From: an uncultured Clostridia bacterium
GTDB taxonomy: Bacteria > Bacillota > Clostridia > Christensenellales > Borkfalkiaceae
Length of the DNA stretch: 64,000 bases
Reading direction: 5' to 3'
NCBI GenBank assembly: GCA_947175485.1
Contig: CAMWMZ010000003.1
Span: 1-64,000 of the forward strand
Shown here: in pieces, positions 33,055 to 40,020 of the stretch
Numbering within the stretch: the first letter of the stretch is position 1
Layout of the letters: each line of letters opens with the position of its first letter
Position numbers and translations under genes: made by a program
Notes under the pieces: model-generated
Told to the model about the DNA's origin: nothing
Seen by the model: only the letters and a program-made list of their open reading frames with translations
Databases searched by the model: none

Positions 33055-33264
33055 TTAATCTTCAAGCCCGAGGAGATAATCGGCGGAAACTTCAAAATAT
33101 TTTGAAATTTTTACGAGCGTATCCAAATCGGGTTCGCGCTTTCCTATCTCCCAAAAACTAATCGTCTGATTGCTGAAACCAAGGCTTTTGCCCAATTCGT
33201 TTTGAGAAACGCCGCGCTCCAATCTCAGTTGTTTTATTAGTTTACCTAATTCGTTGTTTTTCAT
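33055..33264 (-). CDS. XRE-family regulator of the first DUF6809-like module
   Basis: 69 aa single-domain Cro/C1 HTH (IKQLRLERGVSQNELGKSLGFSNQTISFWEIGKREPD). It ends KYFEVSADYLLGLED, a 15-residue ending identical to that of the XRE protein at 52864. Divergent from the DUF6809-like gene at 33348, with nested inverted repeats in the shared promoter, so it is the probable repressor. Confidence 0.88.
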   Translation of the reverse strand: MKNNELGKLIKQLRLERGVSQNELGKSLGFSNQTISFWEIGKREPDLDTLVKISKYFEVSADYLLGLED

Positions 33265-33284
33265 AGTTAAAATAATAAAGCTTA

Positions 33285-33327
33285 TATCCTACATTTTGTT
33301 GACTTCCAACAATTAGTGGGATATAAT
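33285..33327 (+). promoter_or_regulatory. Promoter with nested operators, first DUF6809-like module
   Basis: TTGACT (33299-33304), 17-bp spacer, TATAAT (33322-33327). Inverted repeat TTGTTG/CAACAA (33296-33301 and 33307-33312) covers the -35. An outer imperfect repeat TATCCTAC / GTGGGATA (33285-33292, 33316-33323) reaches the -10. This fits repression by the divergent XRE protein. Confidence 0.7.
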
Positions 33328-33347
33328 TGGGTTAAGGAGTTGATTTT

Positions 33348-33611
33348 ATGCAATCTGTAATCGGTGAAATTTATCGCGGGGAAAGGAAGCTCGGGGAAAA
33401 AATAAGGCGGAGTGAAAAATATTGGGAGCTTTGCGACAAAGCCGACGAGCTTATCTGCGAAATTGCCGAGTATTTGGGCGGCGATATGAAATCCGTATTG
33501 GACGAGCTTGAAGCCGTTTTAAAGGAAAAGGAAAAAGAGGTGACGGAAATTTACTTTAAGGAAGGGTTTAAAACAGGTATTTTTATTGGAATGGAAATAT
33601 CCGAAAGTTAA
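33348..33611 (+). CDS. DUF6809-like small protein
   Basis: 87 aa, mostly helical and acidic. Begins MQSVIGEIYRGE, ends FKEGFKTGIFIGMEISES. It is a clear paralogue of the protein at 53374 (MKSVIEEIYKGK ... FFEGFKKGILLGIEVNG). The pattern matches the DUF6809 family as I remember it, proteins of unknown function commonly seen beside phage-like regulators. Ribosome binding site TTAAGGAG. Controlled by the divergent XRE gene. Confidence 0.75.
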   Translation: MQSVIGEIYRGERKLGEKIRRSEKYWELCDKADELICEIAEYLGGDMKSVLDELEAVLKEKEKEVTEIYFKEGFKTGIFIGMEISES

Positions 33612-33631
33612 AACCGTATAATAAAAATCAT

Positions 33632-33658
33632 GCTCCGCGGCAATCTTTACCGCGGAGC
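33632..33658. terminator. Bidirectional hairpin between DUF6809-like and AraC genes
   Basis: GCTCCGCGG (33632-33640) pairs with CCGCGGAGC (33650-33658). The - strand reads into a T5 run, fitting termination of the AraC transcript. Confidence 0.7.
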
Positions 33659-33664
33659 GTTTGC

Positions 33665-34438
33665 TTATTTTAAGCTATCGGAGTATGCGGACGGCGCAAC
33701 GCCGTAATACTTTTTAAACACGCGGGAAAAATACAGCGGTTCTGCAAATCCGCACATTTCGGCAACCTGCGATACGGAATAATTGCTGTAAGCGTTGGAA
33801 ACTCCGCTGGATAAAAGCTCCGCCGCAAGCTCCATACGCTTTGAAATAAGGTATTCGTGCGGGGTTGCGCCGACCTCCTTTTTAAACAGCTTGCGAACGT
33901 AGTCGTAGTTGAGCGGGAGCTTTTTTATATAACCGTCGAGCGAAAACGCGCCGTTTGAGAGGTTTTTGGTTATTTCACCGAGTATCCTTGAAACGGCGGG
34001 GGAATAATCTGCGTTTCCGCCCAGAACAATAATATAGCTTGCAATGAGGTTGCCCAAAGCGTTGAGGACGACCTCTTTTTTTTGTATCCGTGAATTATAA
34101 TAGCTTACCGCCTGACGGATTGAATGCCGCACTCCGCATGCATCGTCGTCGCGCATTACCGTTATTTTTTTGACCGGCAGAAACGCTTGCTCTATTACGA
34201 TGCGCGTTGCGCCCGTTGATAAAACGTAGCGGCAAAGCGGGGGGATAATGATAATATTTTCCGCTAAAAATTCGGCGGCGCCGCTTTCCGTTCCGTGCGA
34301 GAAAGAAATTTTCCCTTTGGACTGAGGGGATAATACTTCAAAGTGTTTGCTGAAGGCTTCTTCGTTTTTATCGCATGTTCCCGCGAAGCAAATGGAGTTC
34401 ATATCCGTATTATACAATAATAAATCCGTTTTGTCCAT
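33665..34438 (-). CDS. AraC-family transcriptional regulator
   Basis: 257 aa. C-terminal ~100 residues are two AraC helix-turn-helix motifs: YVRKLFKKEVGATPHEYLISKRMELAAELLSS split over two helices, and VSQVAEMCGFAEPLYFSRVFKKYYGVAPSAY. The N-terminal ~140 residues are the sensor part, of no recognised cupin signature. The effector may be a sugar, since it is close to the pectin island, but the target genes are unknown. No good ribosome binding site precedes the ATG at 34438; the Met at codon 13 is a possible alternative. Confidence 0.88.
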   Translation of the reverse strand: MDKTDLLLYNTDMNSICFAGTCDKNEEAFSKHFEVLSPQSKGKISFSHGTESGAAEFLAENIIIIPPLCRYVLSTGATRIVIEQAFLPVKKITVMRDDDACGVRHSIRQAVSYYNSRIQKKEVVLNALGNLIASYIIVLGGNADYSPAVSRILGEITKNLSNGAFSLDGYIKKLPLNYDYVRKLFKKEVGATPHEYLISKRMELAAELLSSGVSNAYSNYSVSQVAEMCGFAEPLYFSRVFKKYYGVAPSAYSDSLK

Positions 34439-34458
34439 ATAGGACGCGCCGATTATGA

Positions 34459-34486
34459 TTGCAATTTTAATCTTTGATGATATAAT
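34459..34486 (+). promoter_or_regulatory. Promoter of the NERD gene
   Basis: TTGCAA (34459-34464), 16-bp spacer, TATAAT (34481-34486), 31 bp before the start codon. Confidence 0.6.
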
Positions 34487-34517
34487 TATATCTGGAATTT
34501 AAAACAAAGGTGAAAAT

Positions 34518-35306
34518 ATGGGTTGGGTTATTGCCGCCGTTATATTTTTTGCGGTAATTCTTGCAATAGTTCTTGTTGCCAAAAGCTCTTCTGGCGGCAA
34601 TAAATATAAAGATAAGCGTTACGGAAGATATTACGGCAAGAAATTTAAAGGGCAGCTCGGCGAATGGAAAGTGGAATACGTGCTCAACAACGCCGCCGGC
34701 GCAAAAGGGAAAGTATTAAATAATTATATGTTTATGGGCGAACAGCGTTCCGTTCAGGTTGACCATATTCTGATAAACGAATACGGAATATTCGTAATAG
34801 AGACGAAAAATTATTCGGGCAGAATTTACGGAAACGGCAAACAGAGCGAGTGGACGCAGGTGCTTGCAAAAGGGAACGTAAAAGAAAAGTTCAGAAATCC
34901 GTTAAAACAAAACGCGGGGCATATTTATAATTTAAGAAGGTTTTTAGACAAAGATATACCTGTTTTCGGGATTGTGGTATTCGTGCAGAACAATACGCAG
35001 TATATCGAAGCGGAGAACGTTGTGGGCTTGCAGGAGCTGGAAACGGAAATAGCAAGGCATTGCCTTACCGAGGTTTTGCCTGACGAGCGGATTGAGGAAA
35101 TATATCAAACGCTTATAGAAAAAAGAAAAAACGAAGAGATAAGCGATTTGCAGCATATAGATGAAATTAATATTATGTTGCAGGGGGTTAATACGAATAC
35201 GGTTTGTCCGCGGTGCGGAGGAAAGCTTAAAGAGCGAACGAAAAACAATAGAAAATTTATAGGCTGTTCTAACTTTCCGCGTTGCAGATTTACTAAGAGT
35301 TTATAA
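34518..35306 (+). CDS. NERD-domain protein with topoisomerase-type zinc finger
   Basis: 262 aa. One N-terminal membrane helix (WVIAAVIFFAVILAIVLVA), a NERD nuclease-related domain (about 45-165: GQLGEWKVEYVLNN, QVDHILINEYGIFVIETKNYSG with Asp, Glu and Lys of the PD-(D/E)xK pattern), and a C-terminal four-Cys finger CPRCGGKL ... GCSNFPRCRFTKSL as in topoisomerase I. Probably a membrane-tethered DNA-processing protein; the biological role of this family is unclear. Ribosome binding site AAAGGTG. Two nt before the AEC gene. Confidence 0.9.
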   Translation: MGWVIAAVIFFAVILAIVLVAKSSSGGNKYKDKRYGRYYGKKFKGQLGEWKVEYVLNNAAGAKGKVLNNYMFMGEQRSVQVDHILINEYGIFVIETKNYSGRIYGNGKQSEWTQVLAKGNVKEKFRNPLKQNAGHIYNLRRFLDKDIPVFGIVVFVQNNTQYIEAENVVGLQELETEIARHCLTEVLPDERIEEIYQTLIEKRKNEEISDLQHIDEINIMLQGVNTNTVCPRCGGKLKERTKNNRKFIGCSNFPRCRFTKSL

Positions 35307-35308
35307 TT

Positions 35309-36337
35309 ATGGGTGCTATTTATTTAAAGGTTTTGCTGATAATGGCGGTTTTCGTGGCGTTTGCGTTGCCCGGATTCGCGCTTAAAAAATTCAAGATGAT
35401 AGGCGAGGGCGGCACGCTGACCCTTTCAAATCTGCTTTTGTACGTATGCCAGCCCGCGTTGGCGATAAAGTCTTTTTGCGTGTTTTCGCAAGAGGAGTGG
35501 GCGGTTGTGCAATCAGTGCAAACTGCCGTTTTGCTGAAAAACTTCGGTTTGGCTTTTGCCGTTTCCGTGCTGTCTATAGGGATTATGTTCGGGCTTTGCA
35601 AGCTTGTGTTTTTAAAGGCGAAGAACAGGAAGGCGGCGGACGTTTATTCTTTTGTGGCGGTGTTTTCCAACGCAGGGTTTTTCGGTATTCCGTTTGTGGA
35701 AATGTTTACGGACGGTAATCCGCTTGCCATTATGTATATAATGGTTTTCAACCTTGTTTTCAATTTCACCTGCTGGACGATAGGCGTTTATCTGATTACG
35801 GGGAGCTTTAAGGAAATACGCATAAAGAAGCTTGTTTGCAACCCCGCGATTATCGCGAGCGTTGTTGCGCTTATTCTGTTTTTCGTGCCGCAGATAAATA
35901 TTTTTATGATGGACGAGGTTAAGGAATTGCGGATTTTCCCGCAGTATCTTGCCTATATGACGGCGCCGCTTTCTATGGTGATAGTGGGAATAAGGCTTGC
36001 GGAAACTCCGCCGAAACAGCTTTTCTGCAAAAAGGGAGTTTATCTTGCAGGCGGATTGAGGTTGATTGTTGCGCCGTTTTTGACGTTGCTTATTTCTACG
36101 CCGTTTTGGGGGGTGCTCGGAAGCGGAGCGTCGGGAGCGTTTGCGGAATACGTTTATCTTTCGCCCGTGATAGCTATGACGATGTCCCCCGCGGCTTCGG
36201 TTGTGGCGATGGCGGAACGGTTTGACGGCGATAAGGAAACTGCGACCGCCGCCTTTGTGACGAATACGCTTTTAAGCGTGATAACGATACCGCTTGTAAT
36301 AACCGCCGTTATAGCAATCTGCGGCGTTTCGGTGTAA
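35309..36337 (+). CDS. AEC-family (auxin efflux carrier-like) transporter
   Basis: 342 aa, about ten membrane segments in two halves, typical of the bile/malate-type AEC carriers: FALPGFALKKFKMIGEGG, FSNAGFFGIPFVEMFTDGN, YLSPVIAMTMSPAASVVAMAE split across the C-terminal half. Likely exports or takes up an organic acid; substrate unknown. It begins 2 nt after the NERD stop with no ribosome binding site of its own, suggesting coupled translation. Strong terminator after. Confidence 0.9.
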   Translation: MGAIYLKVLLIMAVFVAFALPGFALKKFKMIGEGGTLTLSNLLLYVCQPALAIKSFCVFSQEEWAVVQSVQTAVLLKNFGLAFAVSVLSIGIMFGLCKLVFLKAKNRKAADVYSFVAVFSNAGFFGIPFVEMFTDGNPLAIMYIMVFNLVFNFTCWTIGVYLITGSFKEIRIKKLVCNPAIIASVVALILFFVPQINIFMMDEVKELRIFPQYLAYMTAPLSMVIVGIRLAETPPKQLFCKKGVYLAGGLRLIVAPFLTLLISTPFWGVLGSGASGAFAEYVYLSPVIAMTMSPAASVVAMAERFDGDKETATAAFVTNTLLSVITIPLVITAVIAICGVSV

Positions 36338-36345
36338 TAAATTTT

Positions 36346-36388
36346 AAAACTTCCGCTGTGACACTGTTTTGTTACAGCGGAAGTTTTT
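36346..36388 (+). terminator. Terminator after AEC transporter
   Basis: AAAACTTCCGCTGT (36346-36359) pairs with ACAGCGGAAGTTTT (36374-36387), continuing into a T-run. Confidence 0.92.
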
Positions 36389-36469
36389 TATTATAGGAAA
36401 AATTTGCCAAATTGCTTGATTATTACGTTATTTTATTTTATAATTATTTTTGCAGTTAAATTGAATAAA

Positions 36470-36640
36470 TCTAAAAGCCTTTTTAAGGCAGATTAACAAA
36501 TCTTCTGGAACGCTGTTATGAGGATTACCCATTGAGGTTTACAGCCTTAGGTTGCCCTAAGTGTTAGTCAAGGTATTTATTACTAAACTGCGAAGGAGGT
36601 TTATAAATACGGATTACTCTATTAAATTTATTTTAAGGAG
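36470..36640 (+). ncRNA. Folded leader upstream of the HNH gene
   Basis: AT-rich non-coding stretch. Hairpins: GCCTT/AAGGC (about 36477-36489); CTTAGG/CCTAAG with TTGC loop (36546-36561); GTATTTAT (36573-36580) with ATAAATAC (36603-36610), which encloses an AAGGAGG (36593-36599) that has no usable start codon behind it. A second, normal ribosome binding site serves the HNH ORF. Could be a regulatory leader or an independent small RNA; no known family recognised. Confidence 0.4.
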
Positions 36641-36648
36641 AGTAAAAA

Positions 36649-37587
36649 ATGACTAACAAAAAAATGCAAATAAATAAAGAAGTGGCTTTAAGGCTGTGGA
36701 ACGCACAATTCGGAAGAACCGATAAAACAACGGATTTTGCAGGACGCGAAATCGCTAAGGCGGCTTATAATGACCGCAACAGTAAATTCTGTTGGAACGT
36801 AGACCACATTTATCCGCAAAAGCTCGGAGGAAAAACTGTTGATAGCAATTTAATTTGTTGCCACATGTTGACCAACGACGAAAAGGCGGATAATTATCCC
36901 GCATTTACTGCGAACGGCAAAAAGTTTATTATCAAGAAAGTTCAAAATCATTATGAAATCGTTGAACTGAAGGATAAGGATGAGGATGCTGGTAACGGCA
37001 AAGAAGAGACCGATGATAGAGTTAACTTTTTTGATGCGGCGGCAGGGCTTGAGTTTTTCGATAAGTGCGGAGAGCCGGGTTGGGTAGGATTTGTTAAAAT
37101 TCTCGTTTCTTTGAAATATGATAACAAGCAAAATATTGCAGGCGAGTTATATGCGTTTTTTAAAAAGATTTTAGGTTGTCCTGCCTATACGGGAGGCGAT
37201 TTGGAATTCGTGGATTTGCCTCGCATAACATATGGCAACGAGTTTGAATATAAGTTGTTTGACTTTAAAGTGGAACAGCAGTCTTTTGTTCAAAATATGT
37301 TGGATAATTGTGTGTTGCTCAACACGTATTTACAGTATTTTAGAAATAAAAATAAAATCGATAATTTTAAAATTTATTGCGGATTACGTAAATACGATAA
37401 TGAGTTTTTTGCTTCAAGAGCAGAAGAGCGAGATTTTAACGTAAGATTTTTAAACAATGCGATAACCATAAATGATTTGGTTAAAATTAATACTGACGCA
37501 AAGGACAAGAGCTTAAAAGAAAGCAACGGTTGCTTTGAATACGATTATATTTACACCAAATTAAGGGACGATTTAAACAAACAATAA
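36649..37587 (+). CDS. HNH endonuclease-like protein
   Basis: 312 aa. Residues ~35-90 carry an HNH-type motif: WNVDHIYPQKLGG (DH), DSNLICCHMLTNDEKAD (N and H/N). A linker rich in Lys/Glu/Asp (KDKDEDAGNGKEETDD) leads to a C-terminal ~190-residue domain not recognised. Ribosome binding site TTAAGGAGAG. The gene and its leader are visibly more AT-rich than the neighbours, suggesting horizontal acquisition. It lacks the RuvC-type parts of IscB. It may be a restriction or defence nuclease, but no methylase or partner gene is present. Confidence 0.75.
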   Translation: MTNKKMQINKEVALRLWNAQFGRTDKTTDFAGREIAKAAYNDRNSKFCWNVDHIYPQKLGGKTVDSNLICCHMLTNDEKADNYPAFTANGKKFIIKKVQNHYEIVELKDKDEDAGNGKEETDDRVNFFDAAAGLEFFDKCGEPGWVGFVKILVSLKYDNKQNIAGELYAFFKKILGCPAYTGGDLEFVDLPRITYGNEFEYKLFDFKVEQQSFVQNMLDNCVLLNTYLQYFRNKNKIDNFKIYCGLRKYDNEFFASRAEERDFNVRFLNNAITINDLVKINTDAKDKSLKESNGCFEYDYIYTKLRDDLNKQ

Positions 37588-37610
37588 AGGTAATTCGTAA
37601 ATAAACCTCA

Positions 37611-37644
37611 AAAGGAGTATCGGGCAACAGATACTCCTTTTTTT
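37611..37644 (+). terminator. Terminator after HNH gene
   Basis: AAAGGAGTATC (37611-37621) pairs with GATACTCCTTT (37630-37640), followed by more T. Confidence 0.9.
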
Positions 37645-37647
37645 AAA

Positions 37648-37676
37648 ATCCCCTTGCGGAATAACCGCAAGGGGAT
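37648..37676. terminator. Terminator for the GNAT gene (minus strand)
   Basis: ATCCCCTTGCGG (37648-37659) pairs with CCGCAAGGGGAT (37665-37676); lies just after the - strand stop. Confidence 0.75.
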
Positions 37677-37681
37677 TTGTT

Positions 37682-38164
37682 TTATTTGCATTTGTTTTGT
37701 ATGTTTGGTTTTTCGTAGACGGAACAGCCTAAATCAGAGTTGTAAGCGGTTGTTTTTTCGTAGCCGCAGGCGGTGAAGAATTCTTCTGCGTTTTCGCAAG
37801 GCAGGGAATAGGATTTATCCGTGCCGGCTTCTCTTAGCTTCATTTCTGCGGTATACAATAAAAATTTACCTAAGCCCTGACGGCGGCGGGAGGGGACAAC
37901 GTAAATTTCGCGGATATCGCCCCAGCCTTCTTTAAAGTTCCATTCGTTATTTATGTCGTCGGTCTGGTAAATGACAAACCCCGCGAAGGTATCGCCGTCT
38001 TTTAAGATATCTATGTGCAGAAGCCCCGCCTTTAAATCGGGGATAACGTATTCTTCCAGCAGGTGCGGAATATCTTCTCCGCAGCCGAGTTCGTTATAGT
38101 ATTCGGCGAAAAGCTGTTCGAATTGTTTTTGTGTGCTGTCTTTAAGAGGGGAAACGGTTATCAT
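37682..38164 (-). CDS. GNAT-family N-acetyltransferase
   Basis: 160 aa. Acetyl-CoA binding motif A: IREIYVVPSRRRQGLGKFLLYTAEMKL (split; RRRQGLG is the pyrophosphate loop), followed by motif B ENAEEFFTACGYEKTTAY. Acceptor unknown. AAAGGATATTT lies before the ATG on the - strand. Not linked to a neighbour by operon. Confidence 0.88.
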   Translation of the reverse strand: MITVSPLKDSTQKQFEQLFAEYYNELGCGEDIPHLLEEYVIPDLKAGLLHIDILKDGDTFAGFVIYQTDDINNEWNFKEGWGDIREIYVVPSRRRQGLGKFLLYTAEMKLREAGTDKSYSLPCENAEEFFTACGYEKTTAYNSDLGCSVYEKPNIQNKCK

Positions 38165-38378
38165 AAATATCCTTTTTTATCTTTTGAGGTTTTATTGCCG
38201 TTATTCAGGGTGCAAGACGCAACGGAGAATAATGGTGCTGTGCGCAGACTTTGCGTTCAAATGCGCATGGGTAATGAGAAAGATTGCGCTTATTGTTGGA
38301 GCTTGCGGCGGGCGATTGCCGTGCGCGTGCGTGGAATATCTTATATCCGACGCGGCGGAGGGGGTGCGGGAATATAAA

Positions 38379-38402
38379 AACGAGGACTTTGAAGTCCTCG
38401 TT
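38379..38402 (-). terminator. Terminator after rpmA
   Basis: AACGAGGACTT (38379-38389) pairs with AAGTCCTCGTT (38392-38402); the - strand continues with TTTTTA. Confidence 0.85.
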
Positions 38403-38408
38403 AATTTT

Positions 38409-38687
38409 TTATTCCGCTACGGGATAGATGGAAACCTGCTTTCCGTCTTTGCCGACCCTTTCAAACCTTACGGTTCCGTCGATAAGCGCAAAGAGCGTAT
38501 CGTCTTTGCCCAAACCTACGTTGTTGCCGGGCTTGAATTTGGTGCCGCGCTGTCTTACGAGGATATTGCCCGCAAGCACGAACTGACCGTCGGCACGCTT
38601 AACGCCGAGCATTTTGGGATTACTGTCTCTGCCGTTGTGTGAAGAACCCGTTCCTTTTTTATGGGCGAATAAACTGATAAAGAACAT
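38409..38687 (-). CDS. rpmA: Ribosomal protein L27 (bL27) with N-terminal extension
   Basis: 92 aa. Core [23 protein letters not shown] and [15 protein letters not shown] identify bL27 of the large subunit. It begins MFFISLF ahead of AHKKG; such extensions in Firmicutes are removed by the Prp protease because the free N-terminus reaches the peptidyl-transferase centre. Here only 16 nt separate it from rplU, so prp is not in its usual place between the two genes. GAGGAAAT serves as ribosome binding site. Confidence 0.97.
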   Translation of the reverse strand: MFFISLFAHKKGTGSSHNGRDSNPKMLGVKRADGQFVLAGNILVRQRGTKFKPGNNVGLGKDDTLFALIDGTVRFERVGKDGKQVSIYPVAE

Positions 38688-38703
38688 TTTTTATTTCCTC
38701 CTT

Positions 38704-39114
38704 TTACTCCGCCTTGGTTTCAGCCGTTTCAGCGGCGGGTTTAGCCGCGGTTTTTTTAGCGGCAGGCTTTTTTGCCGCGGGTTTCTTTGCGGCGGGCTTT
38801 TCAGCTTCCGACGCGCCGATAGCCGTTACCTTAATCTGGGCGTAGGGCTGCCTGTGGCCTTGCTTCTTTCTTTCATTTTTCTTGGGCTTGTATTTGAATA
38901 CGATAATCTTTTTATCTTTGCCCTCTGCAACGATTTCCGCGACGACTTTAACGCCTTCTACTTCTTTTCCGGTTTGAATGCCCTTTTCGTCGGCTGTGAG
39001 AATAACGGGAAAATCAACCGTTTCCCCGACCTTTTTTCCGAGCTTTTCAACCTTTAAAACGTCGCCTACGCAAACCTTGTACTGTTTTCTGCCGTTTTCA
39101 AAAATAGCGTACAT
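38704..39114 (-). CDS. rplU: Ribosomal protein L21 (bL21) with Ala/Lys-rich tail
   Basis: 136 aa. Core of ~100 residues is L21: MYAIFENGRKQYKVCVGDVLKVEKL, KVVAEIVAEGKDKKIIVFKYKPKKN, KQGHRQPYAQIKVTAI. Usual length is about 103; the extra ~35 residues are repeats of KKPAA type ending in acidic ETAETKAE. The tail could bind RNA or be unstructured. Ribosome binding site AGAGGAGGTA. Co-transcribed with rpmA. Confidence 0.96.
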   Translation of the reverse strand: MYAIFENGRKQYKVCVGDVLKVEKLGKKVGETVDFPVILTADEKGIQTGKEVEGVKVVAEIVAEGKDKKIIVFKYKPKKNERKKQGHRQPYAQIKVTAIGASEAEKPAAKKPAAKKPAAKKTAAKPAAETAETKAE

Positions 39115-39120
39115 AGTGTG

Positions 39121-39239
39121 AAAATACCTCCTCTAACCAGTCTCGCCGAACATATAAGGCGGCGCTTCAAGCGCACTTAAAAAAGCCTTGTCCGAGCGGC
39201 TCGTTATTAAATTTATCATAAATTTATATGCAAGTCAAC
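39121..39239 (-). promoter_or_regulatory. Promoter and hairpin leader of rplU-rpmA
   Basis: On the - strand TTGACT (39239-39234) with an AT-rich -10 about 17 bp later (around 39216-39211), then a ~90-nt leader with small hairpins (CGAG/CTCG, GCGCTT/AAGCGC, CGCC/GGCG) before the ribosome binding site. The layout suits an L21-type autoregulatory leader; not verified against the Rfam model. Confidence 0.5.
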
Positions 39240-39302
39240 TAAAAAGGACTGCGAACGAATAATTTTTTGCGTGCGCGGCAAACTGGTTTTAAGGAGAAAA
39301 TT

Positions 39303-39743
39303 ATGGAAGAAATCAAAAAAGACAGCGAAGTTTTAGCTGAAATTTACCGCAACGCGCAGCTTGCGCTTACGTCTATTTCTGATATTTTGCCTGAAATAGA
39401 CGATGAAAACATAAAGCAGGAAATCATGCGCGAGCATGAAGAATACGAAAGAATCTGCTGCGAGGCGGCTTCGCTTGCGCATAAGCTCAACGTGGAGCTG
39501 AAAGATCCCAGCCCCGTTAAAAAGGCGATGATGTGGTCTGCAATCAAGATGGGCACGGCTAACGATAATTCCGCGCAGAACGTTGCCCAGATGATGATAA
39601 GAGGCACGGTTACGGGTTTGACTTCGCTTAAAACTTCGCTTACGGACGGCGGAAAGTATATGGATGAAGAAGTTAAAAAGCTTTTGACGGACCTTATCGA
39701 TATAGAAGAGAGCTTCGAACAGAAGTTAAAAACTTATTTATAA
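39303..39743 (+). CDS. Conserved hypothetical helical protein
   Basis: 146 aa, predicted all-helical, no signal or membrane segment. Sequence such as EVLAEIYRNAQLALTSISDILPEI and REHEEYERICCEAASLAHKL suggests a four-helix-bundle resembling ferritin-like/DUF2383-type proteins, but no metal-ligand set is certain. The ATG at 39303 follows TTAAGGAG; the frame is open 12 codons earlier. Single-gene unit, divergent from rplU, ended by a strong hairpin. Confidence 0.75.
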   Translation: MEEIKKDSEVLAEIYRNAQLALTSISDILPEIDDENIKQEIMREHEEYERICCEAASLAHKLNVELKDPSPVKKAMMWSAIKMGTANDNSAQNVAQMMIRGTVTGLTSLKTSLTDGGKYMDEEVKKLLTDLIDIEESFEQKLKTYL

Positions 39744-39772
39744 GTATACTCAGCGTTTAATAATACGAAATT

Positions 39773-39812
39773 AAAGCCGCCGCGGGCAATTTTGCCCGCG
39801 GCGGCTTTCGCT
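39773..39812 (+). terminator. Terminator
   Basis: AAAGCCGCCGCGGGC (39773-39787) pairs with GCCCGCGGCGGCTTT (39794-39808). Confidence 0.88.
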
Positions 39813-39983
39813 GTTGTGCAAAGGCGCGCGGTAAAGTCCGTGTTTTGCGTTAGTACCTACTGCGTCTGAGTTATATGGTAAAATTCAATGAGGATAAACG
39901 AGCAGTTCAAAAGTTTGCCATACAATCTTAACAGACCGTTAAAAATACGCTATACGCTTTTGCAGCCGTATCAAAAACTGCGG

Positions 39984-40013
39984 TTGACAATTACGGGCGG
40001 CGGGAGGTATAAT
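39984..40013 (+). promoter_or_regulatory. Consensus promoter of the LRR gene
   Basis: TTGACA (39984-39989), 18-bp spacer, TATAAT (40008-40013). The predicted start of transcription is at or next to the ATG at 40021, so the mRNA would be leaderless. Confidence 0.75.
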
Positions 40014-40020
40014 TTTATAT

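Noticed and set aside
32922-33161. 79-codon frame after the pectin island terminator
   Set aside because: Overlaps the XRE gene on the other strand and has no ribosome binding site.
36470-37587. IscB/HEARO-type nuclease with guide RNA
   Set aside because: The protein has an N-terminal HNH motif but no RuvC segments or Arg-rich bridge, and the leader does not resemble the HEARO RNA as I know it.
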